A stretch of 7,565 nucleotides of DNA from Pseudomonadota bacterium (GCA_021805275.1 JAJZFQ010000019.1:1-7565); one strand, 5' to 3'; shown: positions 1 to 6,475, counted from the first letter of the stretch. Program-made: numbers and translations. Notes: generated by a model from the letters alone, not told the origin.

Positions 1-1667
1 GCCGCACCATCCTCGAGGAGGCCGGGCGATTCGCCGAATCGGTGCTCGAGCCGCTGAACCGCACCGGGGACCAGGAGGGGGCGCACTGGAGTCCCGACGG
101 GGTCCGCGCGCCCGAGGGCTTCAAGGAGGCGTACCGCCAGTTCGTCGAGGGCGGCTGGCCGCAGCTCGGCGCCGACCCGCGCTTCGGGGGCCAGCCCGTA
201 CCGCAGGCGCTCAGCAACGCCGTGCAGGAGATCCTGGCCTCGGCGAATTTGGCGTTCAAGCTCTGTCCGATGCTCACCCACGGTGCAGTGCATGCGCTGT
301 CGTTGTCCGCCTCGCAGCAACAGCAGCAGCAGTATCTGCCGAAGATGATCCGCGGCGAGTGGACCGGCACGATGGTGCTGACCGAGCCACAGGCCGGGTC
401 GGATTTGGCGCTGATCCGCACTCGCGCCGTCCCCGAGGGAGATCACTTCCGAGTGTTCGGCCAGAAGATCTTCATCACCTGGGGTGAGCACGATCTGACC
501 GAAAACACGATCCACATGGTGCTCGCACGCATCGAGGGCGCCCCGGCAGGGACCAAGGGCATCTCGCTGTTCATCGTGCCGAAGGTCCTGATCGGCCCCG
601 ACGGCTCGCTCGGGGAACGCAACGAAGTACGCTGCGCGTCGATCGAGCACAAGCTCGGCATTCACGCCAGCCCGACCTGCGTGCTCGAGTACGGCCATGA
701 CCGGGGCGCGGTCGGCTACCTGGTCGGGGAGGCGAACCACGGCCTGGAATACATGTTCGTCATGATGAATACCGCGCGACTGGCCGTCGGCGTCGAGGGC
801 TACGCCGTCGGGGAGCGTGCCTTCCAGCGCGCCGTTGAATTCGCCCGCACCCGCGTCCAGGGTCGACCGCCGGGTGCCGCCGGCCCGACACCGATCATCG
901 AACACCCGGACGTGCGGCGCATGCTGCTGACGATGAAGTCCTGTACCGAAGCGTCGCGCGCACTCGCCCTGTACGCGGGCCTGCAGCTCGATCTGGGCGC
1001 CCATCACCCGGACGAGGGAACCCGCCGCGCGGCGCTCGAGCGCGGCGATCTGCTCATCCCGATCGTCAAAGGCTGGTGCACGGAGAGCGGCAATGAGACT
1101 GCGGCGCTCGGGGTGCAGGTGCACGGGGGCATGGGATTCGTCGAGGAGACCGGCGCGGCGCAGTACGTGCGCGACGTGCGCATCACGACGATTTACGAAG
1201 GAACCACCGGCATCCAGTCCAACGACCTCGTGGGCCGCAAGCTCGCCCGGGACCGCGGTGCGGCCATGGCGAAGCTGCTGTCGGACATGGCCGCCGAGCT
1301 GCGCGCCATCGAGACCGCCGTGCCCGCAGTGCTCCAGACCCGCGATGCGGCCCTGCAGGGCGTCGCGCTGCTCGAGCGCGCGACGCGATCGCTGCTCGTG
1401 GCCATGGCGGCGGACGCCGCGCGCGGATTGGCCGTCTCGGTACCGTACCTGAAGCTCTGTGGGGTGACGATCGGCGGCTGGCAACTCGCGAAATCCGCGG
1501 CGCTCGCCGCGGCGGGACTCAGCGGGGCGGACCGGGCGTTCTACGAGGCGAAGATCCGCACCGCACACTTTTATGCCCGGCAGGTGCTGCCGCAGGCGCT
1601 CGGGCTCGCCCAGATCGTCGAGGGAGGCGCCGAGAGCGTGCTGGAGGCGGCCGCCGAGCACATCTGA
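1..1667 (+). CDS. Acyl-CoA dehydrogenase, long DmdC-like type (5' end outside window)
   Basis: FAD-dependent enzyme that introduces the alpha-beta double bond into an acyl-CoA and passes electrons to ETF; cytoplasmic. The frame is open from the window edge (first whole codon at 3), and the text before the GTG at 42 reads naturally as family N-terminus (TILEEAGRFAESVLEPLNR), so the true start lies upstream. Counting from base 3 there are 554 residues; the family is usually about 590-600, so only a few dozen are missing. Visible motifs are the FAD/substrate stretch TMVLTEPQAGSDL, QKIFITWGEHD, the GMGFVEETGAAQYVRD segment, and IYEGTTGIQSNDLVGRK, whose Glu (about residue 399, codon 1197-1199) is the expected catalytic base. 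The last about 120 residues match the extra C-terminal helical domain of the DmdC/3-methylmercaptopropionyl-CoA dehydrogenase-like group. Substrate cannot be told from sequence; many members are generic fatty acyl-CoA dehydrogenases. A run of six Gln codes just before YLPKM. It converges on the next gene and shows no functional link to it. Confidence 0.93.
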   Translation, partial: RTILEEAGRFAESVLEPLNRTGDQEGAHWSPDGVRAPEGFKEAYRQFVEGGWPQLGADPRFGGQPVPQALSNAVQEILASANLAFKLCPMLTHGAVHALSLSASQQQQQQYLPKMIRGEWTGTMVLTEPQAGSDLALIRTRAVPEGDHFRVFGQKIFITWGEHDLTENTIHMVLARIEGAPAGTKGISLFIVPKVLIGPDGSLGERNEVRCASIEHKLGIHASPTCVLEYGHDRGAVGYLVGEANHGLEYMFVMMNTARLAVGVEGYAVGERAFQRAVEFARTRVQGRPPGAAGPTPIIEHPDVRRMLLTMKSCTEASRALALYAGLQLDLGAHHPDEGTRRAALERGDLLIPIVKGWCTESGNETAALGVQVHGGMGFVEETGAAQYVRDVRITTIYEGTTGIQSNDLVGRKLARDRGAAMAKLLSDMAAELRAIETAVPAVLQTRDAALQGVALLERATRSLLVAMAADAARGLAVSVPYLKLCGVTIGGWQLAKSAALAAAGLSGADRAFYEAKIRTAHFYARQVLPQALGLAQIVEGGAESVLEAAAEHI

Positions 1668-1682
1668 GCGCCGCGCCGCTCA
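1665..1682. other. Small palindrome joining two convergent stop codons
   Basis: TGAGCG (1665-1670) and CGCTCA (1677-1682) form a perfect 6-bp stem around a 6-base loop. The left arm starts with the TGA of the acyl-CoA dehydrogenase and the right arm ends with the TCA (stop, minus strand) of the hydrolase gene. The whole intergenic gap is 12 bases. There is no T-run, so if it helps to end transcription in either direction it does so weakly; the pairing may be chance arising from two facing TGA stops. Confidence 0.25.
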
Positions 1683-2969
1683 GTCGGGCCGCGACACGCG
1701 CAGCCGCACGGGCGGCGGCTCGTTGAGGTCGTCGAGAAATCGCTGCCGCTGGCGTGCGGTGAGTCGCGCCCAATGCAGCTTGGACGCCGGCAGGCGTGCC
1801 AGCTGCGCATCGCTGATCTCGGCCCGGGCCCGCGCGCGGCTCGACCAGCGCGCCGGCAGGCACGTGGTGACGCCGCAGGTGAGCACCTCAACAATCGCAG
1901 CGGCCACCTGCCCGTCGCGGGTCAGGTCACTGTGCGAGGCGTGCGTGTAGTAGGTCTGCATGCCGGGCGGCGCGGCACTGACGGCAGGCACGGTGCCATC
2001 GCCGCCGCGCGTGACCATGTAGCGGAACCCGTCCGCAGTGCGTGCCACTGCGGTCACCGTCTTAGCGCCGATGCCCGCGATCACCGTGAGCCTCTCGTCG
2101 GGCGCCGGCAGCGCCTGGTGAAAGCAGCGCGCGCGCTCCAGCAACGCCGGCCGCGGCGCAGGCCCACAGTCCGGCCAGTGCCGACGGTCCGTCAGGTCAA
2201 GTCCATCGGCGGCCGGTGGCAACATCTGGTAGAGGCTTGGAAAGGCACCAAAGACACGCTCGGCCAGCGCTTCGGCGGTGCAGCTCAGATCGAGCCGCGC
2301 GATGTTGCGCACCACCGCGTAGGTACCGCGCAGCGCCTGCAGCGGGGCAAACGCGCCGCAGTTGGGTGTCCCGAGCAGCACGGCGCGCGCGACATGCGCC
2401 GTGCCCTCCTGTGCGAGCGCGATGCGGCTGACGAGTCCGCCCATGCTGTGCGCGACGATCGCCATCGCTCGCGGCGCATGCTCGCGCAGCCGCGCGGCGA
2501 GCGATTCCCCGAGAGTCAGGATGTCCTCGCGCCAATCGTAGGCGTACAGCGTGACGGGAAACCCCGCGGCCCGCAGCCGGAGTTTGAGTTTCAGGTGCGA
2601 GTACAGCACCGCGCCGAGCGGCTCGATCGGCGCACCGGCGTGCGGATCGAGGAGCGCGAGCCGCCCGGCCTGGATATCCAGCGGATCGAGCCACAACACG
2701 TCATCCGGCAGCGGCGCGCGCCGGCGCAAGCCCAGCAGCGAGCCGAGAATGCCGGGCACGATGAACACGTGCGGGAGCGACGCGTCGCTCGGGCGCAGCG
2801 CCGCGACGGTCGCGAGCTGCGCAAGCGCTTGGTATTCGCCGAGCCCGAAATACGCCTCGAGCGCCGCGCGCTGCTCGCCGGTGCGCAGCAGCTGCTCGAC
2901 GGCCGCATCGCTCAGGCCGAGGCGGTCATACGGCGTAACGTGGTCTGTGACGGTGGCAACTCGGCTCAC
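1680..2969 (-). CDS. LCAT-like alpha/beta hydrolase (lipase/acyltransferase)
   Basis: A 429-residue serine hydrolase related to lecithin:cholesterol acyltransferase-like lipases. Family signatures are in the right order: VFIVPGILGSLLG (about 68-80, oxyanion-side loop), YAYDWRED (about 142-149), the nucleophile elbow AHSMGG with Ser175, the acid motif GGDGTVP with Asp324, and ASHSDL with His346, giving a full Ser-Asp-His triad. I see no signal peptide or lipobox at the N-terminus, so it looks cytoplasmic, unlike secreted LCAT-type enzymes. The C-terminal about 60 residues (after TTCLPARW) are rich in Arg/Ala and family-atypical. The GTG at 2969 is chosen because the protein pattern begins there and oxyR ends only 32 bases upstream; the Shine-Dalgarno is weak (GGATGG well upstream). 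The frame stays open further upstream, but that part lies over oxyR in another frame and is Arg/Ala-rich shadow. Likely the second gene of an oxyR transcript. Substrate unknown: phospholipid, polyhydroxyalkanoate-like ester or other acyl ester are all possible. Confidence 0.85.
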   Translation of the reverse strand: MSRVATVTDHVTPYDRLGLSDAAVEQLLRTGEQRAALEAYFGLGEYQALAQLATVAALRPSDASLPHVFIVPGILGSLLGLRRRAPLPDDVLWLDPLDIQAGRLALLDPHAGAPIEPLGAVLYSHLKLKLRLRAAGFPVTLYAYDWREDILTLGESLAARLREHAPRAMAIVAHSMGGLVSRIALAQEGTAHVARAVLLGTPNCGAFAPLQALRGTYAVVRNIARLDLSCTAEALAERVFGAFPSLYQMLPPAADGLDLTDRRHWPDCGPAPRPALLERARCFHQALPAPDERLTVIAGIGAKTVTAVARTADGFRYMVTRGGDGTVPAVSAAPPGMQTYYTHASHSDLTRDGQVAAAIVEVLTCGVTTCLPARWSSRARARAEISDAQLARLPASKLHWARLTARQRQRFLDDLNEPPPVRLRVSRPD

Positions 2970-3001
2970 GATGTATCGATTATGCCATCCGGATGCGCCG
3001 C

Positions 3002-3922
3002 TCAGCGCACATCGAGACCGCCGGAGCGCTGCATGCGCTCGGCGATGAAGCCGCACACCGCATCGATCGCCGTGTGGCGCGCACTGGTCTTGCGCCACAC
3101 CGCACCCACACGGCGGCTGGGTACCGGCTTTGCGAACGGCAGCACGCGCGTACCGCGTGCATTGCCGTACGCGCCCTCGGTCGCCAACTGCGGCAGCAGC
3201 GTGATGCCGGCCCCGGTGGCCACCATCTGGCGCAGCGTCTCGAGACTGGTGGCGCTGAAGTCCTGACGTTCCCCGAGACCGGCTCGGCTGCACAGGGCGA
3301 GCGCCTGATCGCGCAGGCAGTGTCCTTCCTCGAGCAGCAGCAACGACTGGCCCTCCAGATCGCCCATCGTCACGCGCGAGCGTTGCGCGAGCGCGTGGCG
3401 GTCGGGGATGAGCACCTTGAACGGCTCGCTGTAGAGTTCGCGCGCCTCGAGACCGTCGAGCTCCACGGGCAGCGCCAGAATGCCCACGTCCAAATCGCCG
3501 GCCTTCAGCCGCTTCAGCATCGGGATCGTCTGATACTCGTGCAGATGCAACTGCAGGCGCGGCAGCGCCCGCTGCAGGGGCCGCGCGATGTGCGGCAGCA
3601 GGTACGGCCCGATGGTCGGCAGCAGCGCCACGCGCAGCACGCCGGCGAGCGGGTCGCGGTGCGAGCGGGCGAGAGTCGTGACCTCCTCGCACGCCTCGAG
3701 AATCCTGCGCGCACGCGCGACGATCTGCTCGCCGGGGTCGGTCAATGCCACGTTGTTCGGCTGGCGCTCGATGAGCTGCACGCCGAGGGATTGCTCGAGC
3801 TTCTTCAGCTGCGCCGAGAGCGTCGGCTGGCTGACAAAGCAGCGCTCGGCGGCCCGGCCGAAGTGGCGGGTATCGGCCACCGCCACCAGGTAGCGCAGAT
3901 CTTTCAGCTTGATGTCCGGCAC
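3002..3922 (-). CDS. oxyR: LysR-type peroxide sensor OxyR
   Basis: A 306-residue LysR-family regulator that senses hydrogen peroxide through a reversible disulfide and activates peroxide-defence genes. N-terminal winged helix-turn-helix spans about residues 5-64 (LKDLRYLVAVADTRHFGRAA, SQPTLSAQLKKLE); the effector domain follows from about 93. The diagnostic redox loop reads GHCLRDQALALC, giving Cys202 and Cys211, equivalent to Cys199 and Cys208 of E. coli OxyR. LRVALLPTIGPYLLPHI, SLETLRQMVATGAGITLLP are also typical. The GTG at 3922 is preferred over the longer open frame (to 4051) because GGGAG lies 7 bases before it, the family N-terminus begins there, and the upstream 43 codons would run through the promoter. 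It is divergent from ahpC-ahpD, its expected main target, and probably represses or tunes its own promoter, as LysR proteins commonly do. Function assignment is firm; regulon content beyond ahpCD is inference. Confidence 0.95.
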   Translation of the reverse strand: MPDIKLKDLRYLVAVADTRHFGRAAERCFVSQPTLSAQLKKLEQSLGVQLIERQPNNVALTDPGEQIVARARRILEACEEVTTLARSHRDPLAGVLRVALLPTIGPYLLPHIARPLQRALPRLQLHLHEYQTIPMLKRLKAGDLDVGILALPVELDGLEARELYSEPFKVLIPDRHALAQRSRVTMGDLEGQSLLLLEEGHCLRDQALALCSRAGLGERQDFSATSLETLRQMVATGAGITLLPQLATEGAYGNARGTRVLPFAKPVPSRRVGAVWRKTSARHTAIDAVCGFIAERMQRSGGLDVR

Positions 3923-3947
3923 GGTGGATCTCCCGACGCCGGGTCGA

Positions 3948-3975
3948 TTTACAGCGTCTATCGCGATTATACAAT
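3948..3975 (+). promoter_or_regulatory. Putative sigma70-type promoter of ahpCD
   Basis: TTTACA (3948-3953, five of six to TTGACA) and TACAAT (3970-3975, five of six to TATAAT) are separated by 16 bases. The predicted start is near 3982, which leaves an 85-base leader containing a small hairpin (TCCCC/GGGGA, 4021-4033) and ending in AGGAG (4054-4058) before the ahpC ATG. OxyR bound nearby would be expected to activate it under peroxide. Confidence 0.5.
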
Positions 3976-3987
3976 CAATCGATTGGC
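3957..3987. promoter_or_regulatory. Palindrome cluster, candidate OxyR operator
   Basis: Three small dyads are packed in an AT-rich island of an otherwise GC-rich region: ATCGCGAT (3960-3967), GATT-N4-AATC (3965-3976) and the perfect 10-base CAATCGATTG (3976-3985). They cover the -10 boxes of both divergent promoters. The E. coli OxyR consensus (four ATAG-type elements) is only partly matched, by CTAT at 3958-3961. The position supports a LysR-type operator; the exact contacts cannot be assigned from sequence. Confidence 0.4.
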
Positions 3988-3995
3988 TCAATGAA
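3966..3995 (-). promoter_or_regulatory. Putative oxyR promoter
   Basis: Read on the minus strand, a perfect TATAAT lies at 3971-3966, preceded directly by TG. The best -35 at an 18-base spacing is TTCATT (3995-3990), only three of six matches, so the promoter is strong at -10 and weak at -35. Transcription would start near 3959, giving a leader of about 37 bases with GGGAG before the GTG. Its -10 shares bases 3970-3971 with the -10 of the opposite promoter. Confidence 0.5.
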
Positions 3996-4066
3996 GAGCC
4001 GCCCCGCATGATGGCGCCCATCCCCACCGGGGAATCCCTAGCACCCCGCATCCAGGAGCGAGCGAC

Positions 4067-4606
4067 ATGTTATCGATTGGCCAGCGTTTTCCGGACTTCT
4101 CCCTCACCGGCGTCGTCTCCAACGACGTCACCAGCGCCTTCCAGACCTTCAACGGCCAGAGCTTCCCCGGCAAGTGGCTGGTGGTCTTTTTCTGGCCGAA
4201 GGATTTCACCTTCGTCTGTCCGACCGAGATCGCCGCTTTCGGTCGGCTCGAGAAAGCGTTCCAGGAGCGTGACGCCCAGGTGCTCGGCGCGAGCATCGAC
4301 AGCGAGTTCGTGCACCTGGCCTGGCGCACCGAGAAGGAGGAGCTGCGCACTCTGCCGTTCCCCATGCTCTCGGACATCAAGCGTCAGCTGTCGATGCGGC
4401 TCGGCATCCTGGACGCCGATGCAGGCGTCGCCCAGCGCGCGACGTTCATCGTCGACCCGCAGGGCGTCATCCGCTTCGTCTACGTGACCGACCTGAACGT
4501 CGGGCGCAGTCCCGAAGAGGTGCTGCGCGTCCTCGATGCGCTGCAAACCGACGAGCTGTGCCCGTGCAACTGGAAGCAGGGCGAAGCCACGATCAAAGTC
4601 GCCTGA
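4067..4606 (+). CDS. ahpC: Alkyl hydroperoxide reductase AhpC (2-Cys peroxiredoxin)
   Basis: A 179-residue typical 2-Cys peroxiredoxin that reduces hydrogen peroxide, organic hydroperoxides and probably peroxynitrite in the cytoplasm. The peroxidatic site is PKDFTFVCP (Pro44, Thr48, Cys51, the PxxxTxxC signature) with Arg124 further on. The C-terminus has DELCPCNWKQGE, so Cys165 and Cys167 flank one residue. This double-cysteine tail resembles the three-cysteine AhpC of Mycobacterium tuberculosis (ELC-A-CNW), which works with AhpD, and differs from the AhpF-dependent enterobacterial form with a single resolving cysteine. The ATG at 4067 has AGGAG 8 bases upstream. ahpD follows 20 bases after the stop. 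It faces oxyR across a shared promoter region, so induction by peroxide is the expected control. Confidence 0.95.
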   Translation: MLSIGQRFPDFSLTGVVSNDVTSAFQTFNGQSFPGKWLVVFFWPKDFTFVCPTEIAAFGRLEKAFQERDAQVLGASIDSEFVHLAWRTEKEELRTLPFPMLSDIKRQLSMRLGILDADAGVAQRATFIVDPQGVIRFVYVTDLNVGRSPEEVLRVLDALQTDELCPCNWKQGEATIKVA

Positions 4607-4626
4607 GCGGCGCGAAGGAGACGACG

Positions 4627-5193
4627 ATGACGACCCTCGAAGCCATTCGCGATGCGCTGCCGGAGTACGCGCGGGACCTGAAGCTGAACCTCTCGAGCGT
4701 GCTCAGCGCGGCGGGCGCGCCCGGGCTGAGCGAGACACAGATCTGGGCGATCGCCCTGGCCTCGGCCGCCGCCTCGCGCAACCGGCGGATGCTCGCCGCG
4801 TTCGACGCGCTGGCGGCAGCGCACCTCGATGCCGCGCAGCGTCAGGCCGCGCACGCGGCGGCGGCGATCATGGGCATGAACAACGTGTATTACCGGTTCA
4901 CCCACCTGGTCGAGGACCACGAGTACGCCACGCTGCCGGCGCGGTTGCGGATGAACGTGATCGGCAACCCGGGGATCGCCAAGGTGGATTTCGAGCTGCT
5001 CTCGCTCGCCGTGTCGGCCATCAATGGGTGCGGTGCCTGCATCGTCGCCCACGAACGGCAGGTTCGTCAGCACGGTCTGGGCCGTGAGGCGGTGCAGAGC
5101 GCCGTGCGGATCGCAGCCACGGTGCATGCCGTGGCGCGAGTGCTCGAGAACGTCCAGGATGCCGATGGCGCACGGGAGGCGCGCGCCGCCTGA
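4627..5193 (+). CDS. ahpD: Alkyl hydroperoxidase/AhpC reductase AhpD
   Basis: A 188-residue AhpD (carboxymuconolactone decarboxylase-like superfamily) that re-reduces AhpC; in M. tuberculosis it is itself fed by lipoylated dihydrolipoamide succinyltransferase and lipoamide dehydrogenase. The catalytic segment reads DFELLSLAVSAINGCGACIVAHE, with Cys135-x-x-Cys138 and His142, and Glu123 twelve residues before the first Cys, the same spacing as in the mycobacterial enzyme. A second conserved stretch, NNVYYRFTHL (about 85-94), is also typical. The ATG at 4627 is preceded by AAGGAG with 6 bases spacing; an earlier in-frame ATG at 4558 lies inside ahpC and reads as non-homologous sequence. Cotranscribed with ahpC. 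No ahpF is in the window. Confidence 0.95.
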   Translation: MTTLEAIRDALPEYARDLKLNLSSVLSAAGAPGLSETQIWAIALASAAASRNRRMLAAFDALAAAHLDAAQRQAAHAAAAIMGMNNVYYRFTHLVEDHEYATLPARLRMNVIGNPGIAKVDFELLSLAVSAINGCGACIVAHERQVRQHGLGREAVQSAVRIAATVHAVARVLENVQDADGAREARAA

Positions 5194-5199
5194 GGCACA

Positions 5200-5230
5200 C
5201 GCGCCCTCCTGCCCAGCGCAGGAGGGCGCG
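5200..5230. terminator. GC-rich hairpin between ahpD and the converging methyltransferase gene
   Basis: CGCGCCCTCCTGC (5200-5212) pairs perfectly with GCAGGAGGGCGCG (5218-5230), a 13-bp stem with a 5-base loop. It starts 7 bases after the ahpD stop and ends 7 bases before the stop of the opposite gene, so it could end transcription from both sides. There is no T-run on either strand, so intrinsic termination may be incomplete, or it may act mainly as a 3'-end stabiliser. Confidence 0.6.
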
Positions 5231-5237
5231 GTACGGC

Positions 5238-5789
5238 TCAGAACACCCATGGGATGAGCATGCGCGTGCGCGCCTTGTAGGCCGCGTACGCCTCGGGAAA
5301 CTGCTCGGCCATCATGCGCTCCTCGGTGCGAGCGCTATAGAGGAAGTAGGCAAAAAACAGCACCAGCGCCCACCCCCACATCGGATCGAGCGCGACCGTC
5401 GAGCCGAGCAGCGCCAGGAGGATGCCGGTGTAGATCGGATGACGGACGTACGCGTAGGGGCCGCGGGTCACGAGCTCGTGGTCGGCGCGCAGAGACATCG
5501 GCATGCCCCAGTTGCGCCCCAGGTACATGCGCGCCCAGACGGCAAACCCCAACCCCAGTGCAACCAGCGCCGCACCGCTCCACTGGCGCACCGGACCCGC
5601 TGCGCTGCCGAGCCGCCCATCGCCGCTGTGCAGACGCACACCGACCAACAGCGCGAGGATGGCGAGTCGTGCGATCCAGGTTTTCCACGGCGCATGCGCA
5701 CTGGCGCGTTTGTTGAACTGCGCCGCGACCAGCCAGATCACGACGAACGCGAGCCACAGGCCGTCGATCAGGTGCGAAACGGGCGTCAT
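5238..5789 (-). CDS. Isoprenylcysteine carboxyl methyltransferase-like membrane protein
   Basis: A 183-residue integral membrane protein of the ICMT/phospholipid methyltransferase-like family, which uses S-adenosylmethionine. Hydrophobic segments are near residues 8-24, 37-52, 69-88, 117-134 and 138-152. The family motifs near the C-terminus are TRGPYAYVRHPIYTG (about 108-122, with Arg-His-Pro) and the Glu-Glu pair in RTEERMMAEQFPEAYAAYKARTR. Most bacterial members have no known substrate; since bacteria do not prenylate CaaX proteins, a lipid or small-molecule methyl acceptor is likelier. The ATG at 5789 lies 7 bases past the yajQ stop, without a clear Shine-Dalgarno, so translation is probably coupled to yajQ. 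Confidence 0.85.
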   Translation of the reverse strand: MTPVSHLIDGLWLAFVVIWLVAAQFNKRASAHAPWKTWIARLAILALLVGVRLHSGDGRLGSAAGPVRQWSGAALVALGLGFAVWARMYLGRNWGMPMSLRADHELVTRGPYAYVRHPIYTGILLALLGSTVALDPMWGWALVLFFAYFLYSARTEERMMAEQFPEAYAAYKARTRMLIPWVF

Positions 5790-5796
5790 CGGCGGC

Positions 5797-6279
5797 TCAG
5801 TCGCGGAAATTGTTGAATTGTAGCGGCACCGGCACCTTCGCCCCGCGCAGCAGCGCCATGGCCGCCTGCAGATCGTCGCGTTGTTTGCCCGTGACGCGCA
5901 CCTTCTCGCCCTGGAGGCTCCCCTGCACCTTCAGCTTCGAGTCCTTCAACAACCGCGTGACCTGCCGGCCCGTCTCGGCGTCGATCCCCTGCTTCAGGTG
6001 CACCTCCTGGCGGGCCGAGGACAGCGTGGTCACCGGATCCTTCGCCTCGAGGCAGGCCAGGTCGACGCCGCGTTTGGCCAGACGCAGCTTGAGGATCTCG
6101 AGCATCTGTTTGAGCTGAAATTCCACCTGCGCCTGCAGCGTCACGACGAACGCCTCGAGTTCGAAGCATGCGCCGGTGTCTTTGAAGTCGAACCGCTGGG
6201 TGAGCTCCCGGTTGGCCTGGTCGACCGCGTTGGCCACCTCGTGACCATCGAGCTCGGAGACCACATCGAATGAGGGCAT
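5797..6279 (-). CDS. yajQ: YajQ family nucleotide-binding protein (DUF520)
   Basis: A 160-residue protein with the family start MPSFDVVSELDGHEVANAVDQ and the family end VRVTGKQRDDLQAAMALLRG ... FNNFRD; E. coli YajQ is 163 residues. Family members have two ferredoxin-like domains; proteins of this group bind nucleotides, and in Xanthomonas a YajQ-like protein binds cyclic di-GMP and works with a LysR-type transcription factor. The short gap around residues 39-49 (GACFELEAFVVTLQ) is slightly reduced versus E. coli. The ATG at 6279 is chosen from this N-terminus; the Shine-Dalgarno is poor (GGTGG). The frame is open further upstream, but that stretch is the trp leader region in antisense. The protein ends 7 bases before the methyltransferase gene, forming a two-gene unit divergent from trpE. 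Confidence 0.93.
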   Translation of the reverse strand: MPSFDVVSELDGHEVANAVDQANRELTQRFDFKDTGACFELEAFVVTLQAQVEFQLKQMLEILKLRLAKRGVDLACLEAKDPVTTLSSARQEVHLKQGIDAETGRQVTRLLKDSKLKVQGSLQGEKVRVTGKQRDDLQAAMALLRGAKVPVPLQFNNFRD

Positions 6280-6312
6280 GGCGCGCCACCGCAGGCTGAC
6301 GGAAAGGGCGGG

Positions 6313-6320
6313 TATTGTAT
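6313..6320. promoter_or_regulatory. Possible overlapping -10 boxes for yajQ and trp leader
   Basis: TATTGTAT (6313-6320) reads TATTGT rightward (four of six to TATAAT) and TACAAT leftward at 6319-6314 (five of six). Neither direction has a convincing -35 at normal spacing. A rightward start near 6325 would put the trpL ATG about 27 bases in, close to the layout in E. coli. I see no TrpR-type operator. Confidence 0.3.
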
Positions 6321-6351
6321 CGCGCGCAGCGGTGGTGATAGGCTCCGGGCC

Positions 6352-6426
6352 ATGCTTCAGCTGCACCCGACCAACCGGCACTGGTGGTGGCGCACTCTCC
6401 CTCCGGAGTGGGCCGCGGGCTGCTGA
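6352..6426 (+). CDS. trpL: trp operon leader peptide TrpL
   Basis: A 24-codon reading frame whose product is MLQLHPTNRHWWWRTLPPEW followed by AAGC, ending in TGA at 6424-6426. Three consecutive Trp codons (6382-6390) plus a fourth (6409-6411) in a 24-residue peptide are not expected by chance and sit just upstream of trpE. It acts as a sensor: its translation speed reports tryptophanyl-tRNA supply, and the peptide itself probably has no role. The Shine-Dalgarno is weak (GATAGG, about 9 bases before the ATG). Positioning with respect to the RNA arms described in the attenuator entry confirms the assignment. Confidence 0.93.
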   Translation: MLQLHPTNRHWWWRTLPPEWAAGC

Positions 6427-6475
6427 TTTTCTTCCGCACAAGACAGCCGCAAGAACAGATAAAACCCATTCCGGA
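6389..6475 (+). promoter_or_regulatory. trp attenuator: pause hairpin and antiterminator
   Basis: Arm 1 (6389-6397) and arm 2 (6406-6414) form an 8-bp hairpin with one G-G mismatch and an 8-base loop; arm 1 starts in the third Trp codon. Arm 2 (6402-6412, TCCGGAGTGGG) can instead pair with arm 3 (6465-6475, CCCATTCCGGA), 11 bp with one G-U, forming the antiterminator. A ribosome stalled at the Trp triplet masks arm 1 and frees arm 2; one that reaches the stop codon masks arm 2 and lets the terminator form. The switching logic is the classical one; pairings were read by eye. Confidence 0.88.

Noticed and set aside
1773..3266. A 497-codon plus-strand open frame
   Set aside because: It is the antisense of the hydrolase and oxyR genes, with shadow-like composition and no recognisable domain.
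1680..3974. A 764-codon minus-strand open frame that fuses the hydrolase with a long N-terminal extension
   Set aside because: The part upstream of 2969 lies over oxyR in another frame, is Arg/Ala/Gly-rich and low in pattern, and oxyR is a certain gene. Long open shadows are normal at this GC content.
3909..4487. A 192-codon plus-strand frame overlapping ahpC from the promoter region
   Set aside because: It is out of frame with ahpC, Ser/Arg-rich, and begins before the predicted ahpCD transcription start.
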